A stretch of DNA of 64,000 nucleotides, taken from positions 94,958,177 to 95,022,176 of the forward strand of contig CM019827.1 in NCBI GenBank assembly GCA_009763385.1, read 5' to 3'. Source of the stretch: Coix lacryma-jobi var. lacryma-jobi. Its lineage: Eukaryota > Streptophyta > Magnoliopsida > Poales > Poaceae. Position numbers and translations under genes: made by a program. Every line of letters starts with the position of its first letter. Position 1 is the stretch's first letter. This document shows positions 44,381 to 56,147 of this stretch, one piece after another. A model generated the notes under the pieces. That model made no database searches. It was not told where the DNA came from and saw only the letters and a list, made by a program, of their open reading frames with translations.

Positions 44381-45939
44381 TGAAAGGACCATGACGCCTA
44401 AGAGGGGGGTGAATTAGGCAACTTAAAATTTCCACTCTAAACTATGGCCTTTAAATTTCCACCTAGTCAAAATCTATGCAAGAAAGAAACTATCCAATGT
44501 GCAACTAAGGTTTTTCTATGTGTTTTCCTATCTCTACCGCAAAAGAGTTTTGCAACCTATGATCCAAACCTATCAACTAGCCTATGAACTAAGCTAGGAA
44601 AGGTAAAGCACACAACAAAGGTAGCAAGTAAATGTGGAAGCTAAAGAGTGTGGTAGAGATGCAAACTCCCGTCAATGACTCCGGTATTTTTACCGAGGTA
44701 TCGAGAAGCGCGCAAGCTTCTCCCTAGTCCTCATTGGAGCCCCTCCCAAGGAATCCCTCGCAAGGGCCAAGCTCCCGGTCAGGTAACTCCATGGATAGCC
44801 CCGGGCCTTCCCCACGCACAAGTGGGTCTCCGGGTAAGCCACTCGTGGCAAAGCCTCTCCTGTATGCTCCCACCGTCTTCACTATCAAGCTTCCGGCCGA
44901 ACCGCCGTGGGCCTTGTTCCCTTCGGTACACGGTGGCCGGCCACACCACAAACACGGTTGGTGTGGTCTTGCAAGATTACAAGCCCCTCCGATGTACAAC
45001 AACAGTGCGCGCAAGCACCGGTAGATAAGAGGTGTTCAAACCTCACTAAACACTAGGCCTAACACCTAGAGCAAGCGCAAAGCGATGGTCTAACTAGCGT
45101 AAGCACTTCGCAAAGCACCTACACTAATCACCTAGTATATCACTTAAGCACTTTGGTGGCTAGAGCAACTAAATATGTGTCTAAGCACTTGGTATACTTC
45201 CTTGAGCTCCAACCATGTGTTTTTCGCCGGCCATGGGGGTATATATAGAGCCCCAAGCAAATAGATTCATTGGACACCAAAGATGGACTTTCCTGCGTAG
45301 CATCGGACACTCCTGTCGGGAGCATCGGACGCGCGTCCGATGTCACATAACGGCTAGTTCTACCGACCTGGCACTGAGTCACATCGGACTCTGACAAGCG
45401 TCCAATGCGTGACCATCAGACGCGTCCGATGTCTTCAGAGCCTCTCTGGAACCTCTATGCATAGGCATCGGACTATGGGACTATAGCATCTGATGCATCA
45501 CTGGTGCGTCCGATGTAAGAATGTGCATGATGCACAACATTATCATCACGTCCGATGTGGCACCATCGGCACGTCCGATGCTTCTACTGGCGCCAACCGA
45601 GCTAGGGTTTGCCATCAGTGCGTCCGACGCTTGTTGAGCCAGCGTCCGATGCAGCGTCCGATGTCCCTTTTTCTTCATTTCTTCGTGATTTCTTGCGTCG
45701 TCTTGGTTCCAGTCTTGTGTCTTGGACTTTGCTTGATCTTTGTAAGTCTTGTATTGAGCTTCAAATGTCTTGCTTGAGGTGTTGACCATCGGATCACCAC
45801 GTCGCCTTAGTCCAAGTCACATTTGCACCCTATTGAACTACAAAACAAAGACTTGCAAACGCATTAGTTCAATATGGTTGTGTTGATCATCAAACACCAA
45901 AATATAAAGTCAAATGGGCCGAGGTCCATTTTCCTTACA
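44381..45939 (-). repeat. 3' LTR of the gag-only element
   Basis: Ends TGAAAGGACC ... CCTTACA on the plus strand. Partner of 48226-49747 with numerous small differences. Confidence 0.9.
45301..45664. repeat. CATCGGACG / CGTCCGATG palindrome cluster
   Basis: More than a dozen copies of CATCGGAC or GTCCGATG in both orientations, some adjoining as GCATCGGACGCGCGTCCGATG. A matching cluster lies at 49112-49473 in the other LTR. Analogous in position to the CGGACTGTCCG clusters of Sirevirus-1 but a different word. Confidence 0.88.
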
Positions 45940-47188
45940 ATCTACCCCTTTTGGTGATTGATGACAACACGACCAAAGCAAGCAAATAATAGATACGAAA
46001 TTTAAAATGCAATCTACTTGCTAGAATGCAATGCAAAGACAAGATCATATGATACTAAAAGATACCAAATTGAAGCAATACTTAATAACATATCTTGTCC
46101 TTGCCATAGAGTCCTTTTGTGGCATTATGGTTTAAGCCTCCCCCTAAATACATAATCCACTTCCTCCCTTTCTCGGATCATCCCATAATTAAACATAGAA
46201 AGATTTTGAATTTTTTATTTTGACTATTTTGTTTGTTTTTGATTGGGCTTGCTTTTGGTCCTTCAAATTCTCCTCCTTTGGAATGAAACACCGAAAAGGA
46301 AGACATTAGAAGCACGAGGGAGGATCAAATTTTGTGATCCTTTTTATGTGGAGTGGAATAGATCACAAAACTTGACTCTCACATTATATAGACTAAACTT
46401 CCCCTAAGTGTATGCATACATATGGTGTAAGGCAAAGCATATGCATAACCAGCAAATTAATGCGCAAGAAGTTATTTTTATAAATACATGGAGAAAACAT
46501 ATAGAAGTATCAAAATGAAATAAACATAATGATATCAATTAGGAATACCAAATGAATTATTGCCACACACGATGCTTGTCTCTGGGGACTCCATTTCCTT
46601 GCAATGAGACTACTACACACATGGTAAACTTGAAAGTAGTGTTGGTCTCAAAGCTTCCAAATTATAGAATAAACTCCCCCTAAAAGTGTGCATACAAGTT
46701 TGAAATACTTGTAGCAGACATGCACATTGACTTGTAAGGTCAAACTACCATTTTGCAATGTGACATCACTAAAAATGTGATACCAATTGAAGATGGTAAT
46801 TGGGGTTGTTTATCTACTATTTGGACTTTGGCACATATAAGATAAATACAAGTAAAAGAAGCTATGTGCCATGCTCCTAAGCAAATTAAACCATGTAGGT
46901 TTGCTCCAAGAATGAGAGTGATACCAAGCAATCCCTACCATATGATAAGCCTAGTGTATGCATGATAAAGGTCTTAAATGTGCAAATGCAAACCTAGGCA
47001 ATGCAAGGAACTAGATGCTAAAAGAAATTGCAAGAATTTAAATCTAGTTACCTTTCATGGGAAGGGGAACTTGGGTCCATAGTATCCACTAACATACTTG
47101 GCAATAACATGATCCAATGTGATGCACCCCATGATATGCACCCAACACTTTGCCAAGTCTCCAAATTCCTCGATGTCCACTTGACTAC
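45940..47188 (-). other. Non-coding region of the gag-only element
   Basis: No credible ORF. Several purine tracts on the minus strand (TTTAGGGGGAGG at about 46137, TTAGGGGAAG near 46400, TTTTAGGGGGAG near 46675), as expected before a Sirevirus 3' LTR. Pol is absent. Confidence 0.6.
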
Positions 47189-48228
47189 TCACTTCCCTTT
47201 CGGGACCCAAACCATTTTGGTGCTCTTCCTGGTTGAGATAATGTCCTTAGGCACCCAGATATGTTTGGCTCCATTGTTGGCTTGCTTGTTTGCTTTGACG
47301 ACCACCACCTTGTCATTCTTCTTCTTCTTTACAAGATAAGGTGTGGAGGCCTTCTTGTTCACCTTGTTGGTGTAGGTGTTGGAGAGCTTGCTTGTTTGCT
47401 TTTTGTTTTTCTCTTTCTTCTTTTTCTCTCCCCCATGCTTCACCTTGCACTCATAGGACTTGTGGCCTTCCTTGTGGCACACATAACAAACCACGGTTTT
47501 CTCCTCATCAAGCTTCTTCACTCCCTTGACGGTGTTAGCTTGATGTGTTCGGGTTTGCTTTCTTTTCCTTTTGCTTGAGTCAAGTTCATGGTGAGGCGAG
47601 ACACTTCTTGCTTTAGTAGCTCATTCTCCATTGCAACTTCTTGTGTACATGTTTCTACAATCACATTCTCAACACAAGCTTGTTTGCACATGGGTGAGTC
47701 TAAATCAAGTAAATCAATGCAAGAAGTAGAGGCCTCCTTTTTTGGCATATCAAAGATTGATTTCACAATTTTCGGTGCCTCGGTGGGGTTTGCTCAGATG
47801 GTTTCAAGATTAGCAACTTTATTAGTTATCTCATCATAATGTTTGCACATGATTTCCATTTTAGCAAGCAAACTTTTGTAAGCATCTTGTGTGCTAACTA
47901 ACTTTGCCTTTAGTTTTTCATTTTTCTTAGCATGTTGCTCATCATTACTTGTGCTATCACTTGTGTTTGCACTAGCCTCAAGTTTCTCAATTTTATTAGA
48001 TAGCTCAACATTTAGGTTTGAAAAAGTTTCATATTGATCAAGCATAGAATTATAAGCTTGTAGAGAACTATCTAATTTTTCTTTTAAAACATTTATTTTC
48101 TTTTGTTGGCTAGTGCAAGCCTTAGCATAGTTGAGATTATCTTGCACAAGTTGATTATAAGAAGGTAGCTCATCATCACTATCACTATCACTATCACTTG
48201 AGATAGAGTTTGCATTACCTCGTGCCAC
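47189..48228 (-). pseudogene. Sirevirus-like gag, N-terminally truncated
   Basis: From 48228 leftward: ARGNANSISSDSDSDSDDEL, then a long coiled coil (YNQLVQDNLNYAKACTSQQK ...), then 47766 to 47518 with more helical sequence, then 47521 to 47189 with a CCHC knuckle CYVCHKEGHKSYEC and a Lys-rich tail ending HIWVPKD/MVWVPKG. The N-terminal Gag domain is missing. Frame changes occur near 47790 and 47520. Confidence 0.82.
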
Positions 48229-49747
48229 AAGGACCGTGACACCTAAGAGGGAGGTGAGTTAGGCAACTTAAAACTTCCACTCTAAACTACGCCCTCTAAT
48301 TTTCCACCTAGTCAAAACCTATGCAAGAAAGTAAACTATTCAATGTGCAACTAATGTTTTGCTATCTCTACCACAAAAGACTTTTGCAACCTCTGATCCA
48401 AACCTATCAACTAGACTATCAACTACGCTAGAAAAGGTAAAGCACACAACAAAGGTACCAAGTAAATGCGGAAGCTAAAGAGTGTGGTAGAGATGCAAAC
48501 TCCCGTCAATGACTCTGGTATTTTTACCGAGGTATCAAGAAGCGCGCAAGCTTCCCGCTACTCCTCGTTGAAGCCCCACGCAAGGAATCCCTCGCAAGGG
48601 CCAAGCTCCTGGTCAGGTAACTCGTGAATAGCCCCAGGCTTTCCCCATGTGCAAGTGGGTCTCCGGTTAAGCCACCCGTGGCAAAGCCTCTCTCGGATGC
48701 TCCCCGCCATCTTCACTATCAAGCTTCCGGCCGAACCACCGCGGGCCTTGTTCCATTTGGTACACGGTGGTGGCCACACCACAAACGCGGTTGGGTGGTC
48801 TCGCAAGACTACAAGCCCCTCCGATGTACAACAACGGTGAGCGCAAGGACCGGTAGATAAGAGGTGTGCAAACCTCACTAAACACTAGGCCTAACACCTA
48901 GAGAAAGCGCAAATCACATCGCAAAGCACCTACACTAATCACCTAGTATGTCACTCAAGCACTTTGTCGGCTAGAGCAACTAAATATGTGTCTAAGCACT
49001 TGGTATACTTCCTTGAGCTCCAACCATGTGTTTTTGGCCGGCCATGGGGGTATATATAGAGCCCCAAGCAAATATAGTCGTTGGACACCAAAGATGGACT
49101 TTCCTACATAGCATCGGACGCTCTGTCGGGAGCATCGGACGCGCGTCCAATGTCACATAACAGCTAGTTCTGCCGACCTGGCACTGAGTCACATCGGACC
49201 TGACAAGCGTCCGATGTGTGACCATGTGACGCGTCCGATGTCTTCAGAGCCTCTATGGAACCTCTCTACATAGGCATCAGACCCTGGGACTGTAGCGTCC
49301 GATGCATCACTGGTGCGTCCGATGTAAGACTGCACGATGCATAGCATTATCGTCGCGTCCGATGTGGCACCATCGGCGCATCTGATGCTTCTGCTGGCGC
49401 CAACCCGGGCTAGGGTTTGCCATCGGTGCGTCCAACGCTTGCTGAGCCAGCGTCCGATGCAGCGTCTGATGTCCCTTTTTCTTTGTTTCTTCGTGATTTC
49501 TTGCGCCATCTTGGTTCCAGTCTTATGTCTTGGACTTTGCCTGATCTTTGTAAGTCTTCTACTGAGCTTCAAATGTCCTACTTGAGGTGTTGATCATCGG
49601 ATCACCACGTCGCCTTAGTCAAAGTCACATTGGCACCCTATTGAACTACAAAACAAACACTTGCAAATGCATTAGTCCAATATGGTTGTGTTGATCATCA
49701 AACACCAAAATCCAAAGTCAAATGGGTCGAGGTCCATTTTCCTTACA
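48226..49747 (-). repeat. 5' LTR of the gag-only element
   Basis: Its inner border lies inside the gag reading frame, so PBS and early gag are gone. The outer border is fixed by ACGGC. Confidence 0.85.
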
Positions 49748-50637
49748 ACGGCCACTACTGAGTCGCATGATGAGCCAGCCGAACCAGATTTTGAGCCGAC
49801 TAAATCGGTTCCTGATGTTCTAGTAGTCTTTAATGTGTGCCTAGATGATCCTACCTCCTCTGTTGGTGTTGCTGCGGGTAATGAAGGTATGCCCGAAGAG
49901 CAAGATGAGGAGATGGTAGACTATGAACCTTCTCCAGAAAGGGTGGAGGTCAATGTGGTTATTTATCTACTGATTACTATGTGGTCGGAGATGATTCAAC
50001 AGCAACGGAATTTAATTTTGCCACGCAAAGTGCCATGTTTCAGAAGCCGGAAGACTCCGTCAATCATCTCAAGCCATTGCATGTGAAGGGTCATATCAAT
50101 GGCACACCAGTTCACAAGATGTTGGTCGATAGCGGGGCAATTATGAATTTAATGCCATACTTGCTCTACCAGAAGCTGGGTGGTACTAACGAAGAGTTAG
50201 TCAAGACCAACATGACAATTACCGAAGTTGGTGGAGGAGATCCTATCCTGGCCAAAGGGGTTACTTCTATGGAGCTCACTATTGGGAGCAAAACGTTGGC
50301 CACTGTCTTCTTCGTTCCTGATGTGCAAGGTAGCTATAATCTGATACTTGGACGCGATTGGATTCATGCTAATCGATGCATCCCTTCTAGCCTACAACAA
50401 TTTCTCATTCAGTGGGTGGGTGACGATGTAGAAATTGTGCACTCAGATTCATCGGCTTACGTTGCTACAGTCGATGCTCCTTTGCTGGGGGGGCATGATG
50501 CTATTGCTTGCTTATCTGGTCGGGACCTTTCTGATTTTCAATTTATTAGCATAACTAGAGAAGGTTTTGTACCAGTATCTTTAAAGCTGATTGACAATCG
50601 ATTAATCTCATCATGTATTTGGTTAAATGGATACTAA
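49748..50637 (+). CDS. Tat aspartic protease region
   Basis: Frame resumes after the gag-only element (TESHDEPAEPDFEPTK), breaks near 49970, then is open for 218 residues: HVKGHINGTPVHKMLVDSGA with an intact D-S-G-A active site, MNLMPYLLYQKLGG, TSMELTIGSKTLATVFFVP and YNLILGRDWIHANRC. It matches the protease of the Tat-like element at 25364 closely. Polyprotein segment, no own start. Confidence 0.85.
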
Positions 50638-51690
50638 TATTGATTGGTTAAAGCATCCTGTTGAGCAGTATCAAACCTATAAGACCGATGCTTGTGAAGC
50701 TATTGTTGATTTTGATGAGCTCAATATGTTGGGCCAAGGTTTTACATCGGTTGACCCTTTAGAACAAGTTGATATTGGAGATGGTTCTATACTTAGGCCG
50801 ACATTTGTAAATCAAAATTTGGAAGCCGATTATAAACTAGAGTTGATCCCACTTTTGAAAGAGTATATTGATTGTTTTGCATGGAATTATACGGAGATGC
50901 CTCGATTGAGCCGAGAGCTTGTTCAACATCGGCTCCCTATTAAACTTGGGTTCAGGCCCTTCAAACAGCATCCTCACCGTTTTAACTCTACAATATACGA
51001 CCAGATTAAAGAGGAGATTAATCGGTTGTTGCAAGCGGGGTTTATACAGCCATGCATGTATGCAAAGTGGGTCTTTAATATTGTGCATGTTGAGAAAAAG
51101 GACACTGGGAAGATCAGGGTCTGTATTGATTTTAGAGATCTAAATAGAGCCACTCCCAAAGATGAATATCTTATGCCTATAGCTGATATGCTTATTAATG
51201 ACGCCTTAGGACACCAGGTTGTTAGTTTTGTGATGGCAACGCTGGTTATAATCAGATATTTATGGTTGAAGATGATATATCTAAAATGGCCTTTATTTGT
51301 CCTAGGTTCGTCGGTCTCTTTGAGTGGGTTGTAATGACATTTGGATTGAAGAATGTAGGTGCTACTTATCAACGTGCTATGAATTTGATTTTTCATGATC
51401 TATTTGGTGTGATCATGGAGGTATATATTGAGGATATTGTGATCAAATTGGCCGCTCATGTATCTCATTTAGCCGATTTGCGTCTCGCGTTTGTAAGGAT
51501 GCGCCATTATGGACTGAAATGAACCCACTGAAATGTGCTTTTGGTGTGTCGGCTGGGAAGTTCTTAGGATTTATTATTCATGACAAGGGCATAGACATTG
51601 ATCCTAAGAGGATAGAGAAGATTAAAAAAGTTCGGGCACCTACATGTAAAAGGACTTGCAGAAGTTTTTAGGGAAGGTGAACTATTTGAG
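50627..51690 (+). pseudogene. Tat reverse transcriptase
   Basis: N-terminal part open to 51230: CFAWNYTEMPRLSRELVQHR, FRPFKQHPHRFNSTIYDQIK, RVCIDFRDLNRATPKDEYLM. A one-base deletion at about 51232, in the conserved DGNAGYNQ stretch, shifts frame. The rest is readable at 51262-51522: VGLFEWVVMTFGLKNVGATY and VYIEDIVIK, where the second-last catalytic position of Y-x-D-D is Glu. Another frameshift at about 51524. Coding similarity stops at 51690. Confidence 0.88.
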
Positions 51691-51720
51691 TTGGCGCCAG
51701 CAGAAGCATCGGACGTGCCG
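51691..51720 (-). repeat. 30-nt filler matching the gag-only element's LTR
   Basis: The plus-strand string is the reverse complement of 45567-45596 at 29 of 30 positions; the one difference matches the other LTR (49370-49403 region). It sits where RT ends and RNase H should begin. Confidence 0.8.
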
Positions 51721-51749
51721 GAACGGATAGCCTAGATGGTTCTTCCACG

Positions 51750-53054
51750 GAATTTCCAAATCGGCCGAGCTTAATTATTAGTGAAAACGAGAGCGATTTG
51801 GAAGATTGGAGGACTCCCTTGTTGAAATATTTTCGTGATCCAAGTACTAAAGTTTATAAAAATGTTTGGCGGAGTGCATTTAAATATGTGCTACATAAGA
51901 ATGAGCTTTACCGGAGGACCGCTGAAGGCCTATTACTTAAGTGTTTAGCATCTGATCAAGCAAGAGTAGCTACGGGAGAGGTCCATGAAGGTATTTGTGG
52001 TACACATCAATCGGCCCCGAAAATGAAGTGGTTGTTGCGTAGAGCCGGTTTTTATTGGCCTACTATGATGGCCGATTATTTTCGTTACTACAAGGGGTAT
52101 GAAGAATGCCAGCGGTTTGGAAATATACAGCTTGCTCCTGCAGCTATGCTTCATCCTATCATCAAACAGTGGCCTTTTTGTGGTTGGGGGCTAGACTTTA
52201 TTGGCCAAATTCATCCCCCTTCTTCGAAGGGACATCGTTTTATCTTAGTCGCTACATATTATTTTACTAAGTGGACTGAAGCGGTGCCTTTGAGAACATG
52301 ACATATAAGGAGGTAATTGAGTTTATTATTGGATATATTATACATAGATTTGTCATTCCTCAGACGCTGACTATGGATCAGGGGACATCATTTATTTCCA
52401 AAGAGGTACGAGATTTTACCGAATTGTATAAGATTAAAATGCTCAATTCATCTCCATACTATGCTCAAGCTAATGGCCAAGCTGAGTCTAGTAATAGACT
52501 TTGATCAAGCTTATTAAGAAGAAAATTGAGGATAACCCGAGAAGGTGGCATGATGTTTTGTCCGAAGCTCTGTGGGCACATCGTATATCGAGACATAGTG
52601 CTACAAAGGTTACTCCTTTTGAGTTAGTCAAGAGGCCGTGTTACCCGTCGAAGTAAATTTGGATGCATATAGGCTTGATAAGCAAAATGATTTATCCGCT
52701 GTTATGTATCATGATGCGATGATGGACAACATTGACGAGGTAACTGATAAAAGATTAAGAGCTCTCAAGGAGAAGGAGAAAGACAAAGCCCGGGTTGCCA
52801 AATCTTACAATAAGAAAGTAAAAAGCAAATAATTCTAGGCGGGAGAGTTAGTGTGGAAGACTATACTCCCACTCGGATCAAAGAGTAATAAGTTTGGCAA
52901 GTGGTCGCCGAGTTGGGAAGGTCCTTATAAGGTGGTCAAAGTGATATTCGAAAACACATATATGTTGGAGACCTTGCAAGGTGAGAGTCTCCCAAGGGCA
53001 ATAAATGGAAGGTATTTGAAAAAATACTTTCCAAGTGTTTGGCAAGAAGCCTAA
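51750..53054 (+). pseudogene. Tat integrase
   Basis: Zinc region HEGICGTHQSAPKMKWLLRR ... EECQRFG with the first Cys of the last pair replaced by Tyr. Core: WGLDFIGQIHPPSSKGHRF (Asp), a frame change at about 52298, TLTMDQGTSFISKEV (Asp) and AQANGQAESSNRL (Glu). A TGA follows at 52502. The C-terminal part runs through 52638-52832 and 52851-53054, with AGELVWKT-like and WSPSWEGPYKVVKVI residues and NGRYLKKYFPSVWQ. The upstream start lies just after the RNase H deletion. Confidence 0.86.
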
Positions 53055-53197
53055 GTGCTCTCCAGACAATGGCCGATACATGTATCGCCATTAGAATAAA
53101 AATAAACAATATAAGCATTTATCCTTAGTTACTGGATAACCGATGAGTTGGACATTGTTGTTATTTAGTTTGTTTTTAGGTTCTACTAAAGATCACC

Positions 53198-53215
53198 TAA
53201 AAACAGGGGGGCATA
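53198..53215 (+). other. Polypurine tract of the Tat element
   Basis: TAAAAACAGGGGGGCATA immediately before the 3' LTR. Confidence 0.72.
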
Positions 53216-54069
53216 TGTTGACACTCAAAAGTGTCCTAATCATATAACATAAACTCTTTTATCATCAAAGTGGCCAAGAGGTGCATTTAGACTGCAATTT
53301 GGGGCCGATGTAAATGAAGATTATCTCCAAGCATTTTTATCTGGTGAGAGTGCTTTTTAGGCCGACTATTCTAAGATCTTCCGACCAGTCACAAAACCTC
53401 CGACCAGGTAACACTGGTCGGAGACGACGAGGCGACAACTCATAATTATCAAAATACTGATTAAAAGATCTTTTCTCCAACAATGCGTTTCTTCAGGATT
53501 AAAGATCTATTTAATTTAGTCTTTTTGGGATATTATTAGCCGCACAAAGGCCCACAGAGAAACGGTTTCGTCGATTTTAAGAATCGCTAGATCAGGTTTA
53601 CTTTTCCAGTCCGGATGGATCTTTTCTATATTTGATGGAGTTCGGATAGGAAACTTGAGATTATGATCTGGAGATATTTCCTATTGGGATAAGACCAACC
53701 CCCTCTATATATATGATAGGATCATGACCGATTGAGGTATCCAACCTAAATCATCAAATCAATCTAGTACAACCCTTTTACCTTTTCCTCTCTATCATGC
53801 TGTTCGTGAATCTCCTGGCGACATTCGGCGGCGTTCTAGCGGCATTGCTGGTCCTAGGGCAACCTCTATGTGCTCCTCCCCGACAGTTCTTCTCGGGAGA
53901 AGTTCGAGAGTTATCAACCAATGGAATCAAGCCCTAAATCGGCTCGAACCGGTCTCCAGATTGGTTTTGTCGATTTATTCAGGTTCCTTGTTGTCCCAGG
54001 TTGATCTGCAACCTCTTCGGACGTTCTAGCCCTGCTGGTGTGTGATTCGAATCACTTCCGACATCAACA
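53216..54069 (+). repeat. 3' LTR of the Tat element
   Basis: 854 bp, partner of 38736-39600, with scattered substitutions and single-base losses. Confidence 0.93.
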
Positions 54070-54074
54070 TTTAC

Positions 54075-54245
54075 CATTTCTAGTTTTTTGTTTGTTTTTA
54101 GTAGGTAGCCCATCGCTTTCCCTTTGAGCTGACCCAACTTCTTGTTCTACGAGTCAGGACACTAGCTATATATTGGTTGTAGTAGTTGATGGCAGAGCTT
54201 CATGTCTGCCTTCTGAAAAAGTGCTCAAGAAGTCAAGAGGCAGAT
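54075..54245. other. Short host sequence between two elements
   Basis: 171 bp that continued 38716-38735 before the Tat insertion. No gene seen. It ends in CAGAT, the presumed left TSD of Sirevirus-2. Confidence 0.6.
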
Positions 54246-56085
54246 TGCGGATACATGTGTGTATGCCGGATCTTGAGATGATGAGTGATTGTCAACTGGT
54301 TTGATGCGCATGTTTCTTTGGCTTGTGTTGTGCAGGTGTCGAGCTCAGAGACGGTGATCAAAGGCAAGGTGAAGGTCAAGTAGAGACGTGTCGTGCCGAT
54401 GGACCCGGAGCGGTGAAGGGCGGACGTGAGGCTTGGACTGACGGACAGGTGGCCTAAGGATTAGCTGTGATGGCTGACAGCCTGGGACAGCGACCAAGTG
54501 AAGACTTGTGGGGGAGGGGTGCACGGGCGGTGCATCCCTCTACGGCATCGGTTTGGTGGTAGAGCCCCAAAATGCACACCGGCTGGATGGTTTCCTGGTT
54601 TGGGCCTCAAAACATGGGTGTTGGCCAGTTTCCGAGTTTGGACCTCAAAACTTGGGCTGAGGACAGTTTCCAGGTTTGGGCCTCAAAAACTGGGCGATGG
54701 CGGGTTAATGAGTTTCGGCCACAAAACTCAGCGGAGGACTGGTTTTTCCGTTTCAGCCTCAAAACCGGGGGGAGGTCAGGAAATGGACGGAGGGCGACTG
54801 GCGGCACGTGACAGCATCGGGTGAGGTCGCGTCGAGGCGAAGCTACCAGATGAGCGGGCGTGGCTGTCGGATCAACATCTACATCGAGCTGGTCCAGAAT
54901 AGCCTTAGGTTAGCTGGTTCGCTCCTGTATCATTAGGGGTAGAGTGGGAATAATGTTTAGAATAAGTAGGGGGAGACACCCACCTCCCAATTTATCTCAG
55001 TCATTTGCTATTCACCTTCTAGGGTTTCCTGCTTCCCATTCCATGTTGTAGCTACTGAGATCCGCGAGACTGCTAATCATACCTCTGTGTATTTGGATTT
55101 TGCAGAAATGGGACCAGACTCCCATTGTCCTCGTGGGGATGATTTTTGGCTGGCAATTGAGGTTGCGATTCAAATTCTTGAGTTGTTCTTCGTGTTTTGC
55201 TTTTCTCCTCAATTTTCCTGTTGCTCGATCTCCCTGTACGTTGCCTCTTTCTCAAATCCGTTTGAATCAATCTTTTCTTTGTTGTGAGGAGATCATTTCC
55301 ACCGATGGAACTTAACCACAACCTCACAAACAAGTAGATCGAGTCAATTTGAGTTTTGTGGTAACTTTTTTGTTCTTGCACCAATCTTTGATTTCCCAAA
55401 GTTTGAGTTGATTTGAGCTAATGATTTCTTAGGGATAGTCTCCAGCTACCTAGTGATCATCTTCTCCAATTTTGGGATCAAGTGATTTGTGTTGGATCGG
55501 ATTTGGGAGGAGAGGGGCGAAAATTTTTGCCCTCTCTGCACAGCCACAGATTGTCCGCCACCAGTTGCGCGGATAGTCCGGGCATCGGGGGGCAGCCTGA
55601 GCAGTGGCTGTGTGCATCGGTGTTTCAGCCGGAGACACACTAGCAGACAGTCTGCCCGTTGACAGGCGTAGACAGTCCGGGATCCTAAAGCTTGCCCTTC
55701 TTCAGTGTAATTGCTTTCTCGGCTTTTCCGCTTTGTTTCCGGACTTCTCGTTTCCTCCTAGAGTTCACCAAGGAACCTCTCTAAGTATTTGCCACACCGT
55801 TGGTATAGGTATTTAGAGAATTCCCGACGTAGCCTTCCATCTACGTTCCAGGTTAGATTTTGTGGTTTGAACTTGGCACGGGCCTGCGAGTTTGGGTTGC
55901 TCTTGTGTGGGTGCCTCGCTGTGATCCTAGGGATCATCCACTCTTTCTGAGGGTTGTAGGCATCAAGTCTTCTTCGAAGCTTTGGGGCTGATTTGTGGGA
56001 CAGAGGCTAGAGTTTTGAAAGAAATTTTTAGGCTCCCATTCACCCCCCCCCTCTGGCGCCTTGGTATAGCATTCTTGGTCCTTCA
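54246..56085 (+). repeat. 5' LTR of Sirevirus-2
   Basis: Starts TGCGGATACATGTG and ends GGTCCTTCA, matching the Sirevirus-1 LTR in reverse. It has a hairpin row (about 54590-54775, partly mismatched) and decayed palindromes at 55545-55682. No TATA box where the right-hand LTR has one. Confidence 0.87.
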
Positions 56086-56087
56086 AT

Positions 56088-56098
56088 TGGTATCAGAG
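56088..56098 (+). other. Primer-binding site of Sirevirus-2
   Basis: TGGTATCAGAG two bases after the 5' LTR; initiator Met tRNA type. Confidence 0.9.
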
Positions 56099-56147
56099 AA
56101 AGTAAGGATCTTCCACCTTAGCCAGTTCCAGATCCACAGAAGGCGAC

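Larger units (their letters stand above)
44381..49747 (-). mobile_element. Non-autonomous Sirevirus-like copia element, gag only
   Basis: LTRs 44381-45939 (1559 bp) and 48226-49747 (1522 bp). TSD ACGGC at 44376-44380 and 49748-49752. AAAAGGGGTAG purine tract beside the left LTR. Only a partial gag lies inside, and the 5' LTR joins it directly without a tRNA-Met PBS. Pol is absent. The LTR carries CATCGGACG/CGTCCGATG palindromes. Confidence 0.87.
38736..54069 (+). mobile_element. Tat-type Ty3/gypsy retrotransposon with three nested insertions
   Basis: LTRs 38736-39600 and 53216-54069, both TGTTGA...CAACA; perfect TSD TTTAC at 38731-38735 and 54070-54074; PBS-like TGGTGACTCCGCCGGGGA after the 5' LTR; AAAAACAGGGGGGCATA purine tract before the 3' LTR. 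Order on the plus strand is gag, linker, protease, RT, integrase. RNase H is deleted. Interrupted by a MITE, a solo LTR and a Sirevirus-like element; without them it is about 8.5 kb. Tat assignment is from RT motifs (FAWNYTEMPRLSRELVQHRL). Confidence 0.93.

Noticed and set aside
44675..45028. 117-codon open frame, repeated near 48624-48878
   Set aside because: It lies in both LTRs of the gag-only element; overlapping frames on both strands and no domain.
45301..45664. Regularly recurring short repeats resembling a CRISPR array
   Set aside because: Spacing is irregular, orientation alternates, the same set occurs in both LTRs, and the setting is a plant retrotransposon.
54180..54245. TCAAGAGGCAGAT before the Sirevirus-2 5' LTR as a purine tract of another upstream copy
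   Set aside because: It resembles the TCAAGGGGGAGAT tract of Sirevirus-1 over a few bases only, and the sequence further left shows no Sirevirus similarity. I kept it as flank with CAGAT as the presumed TSD.
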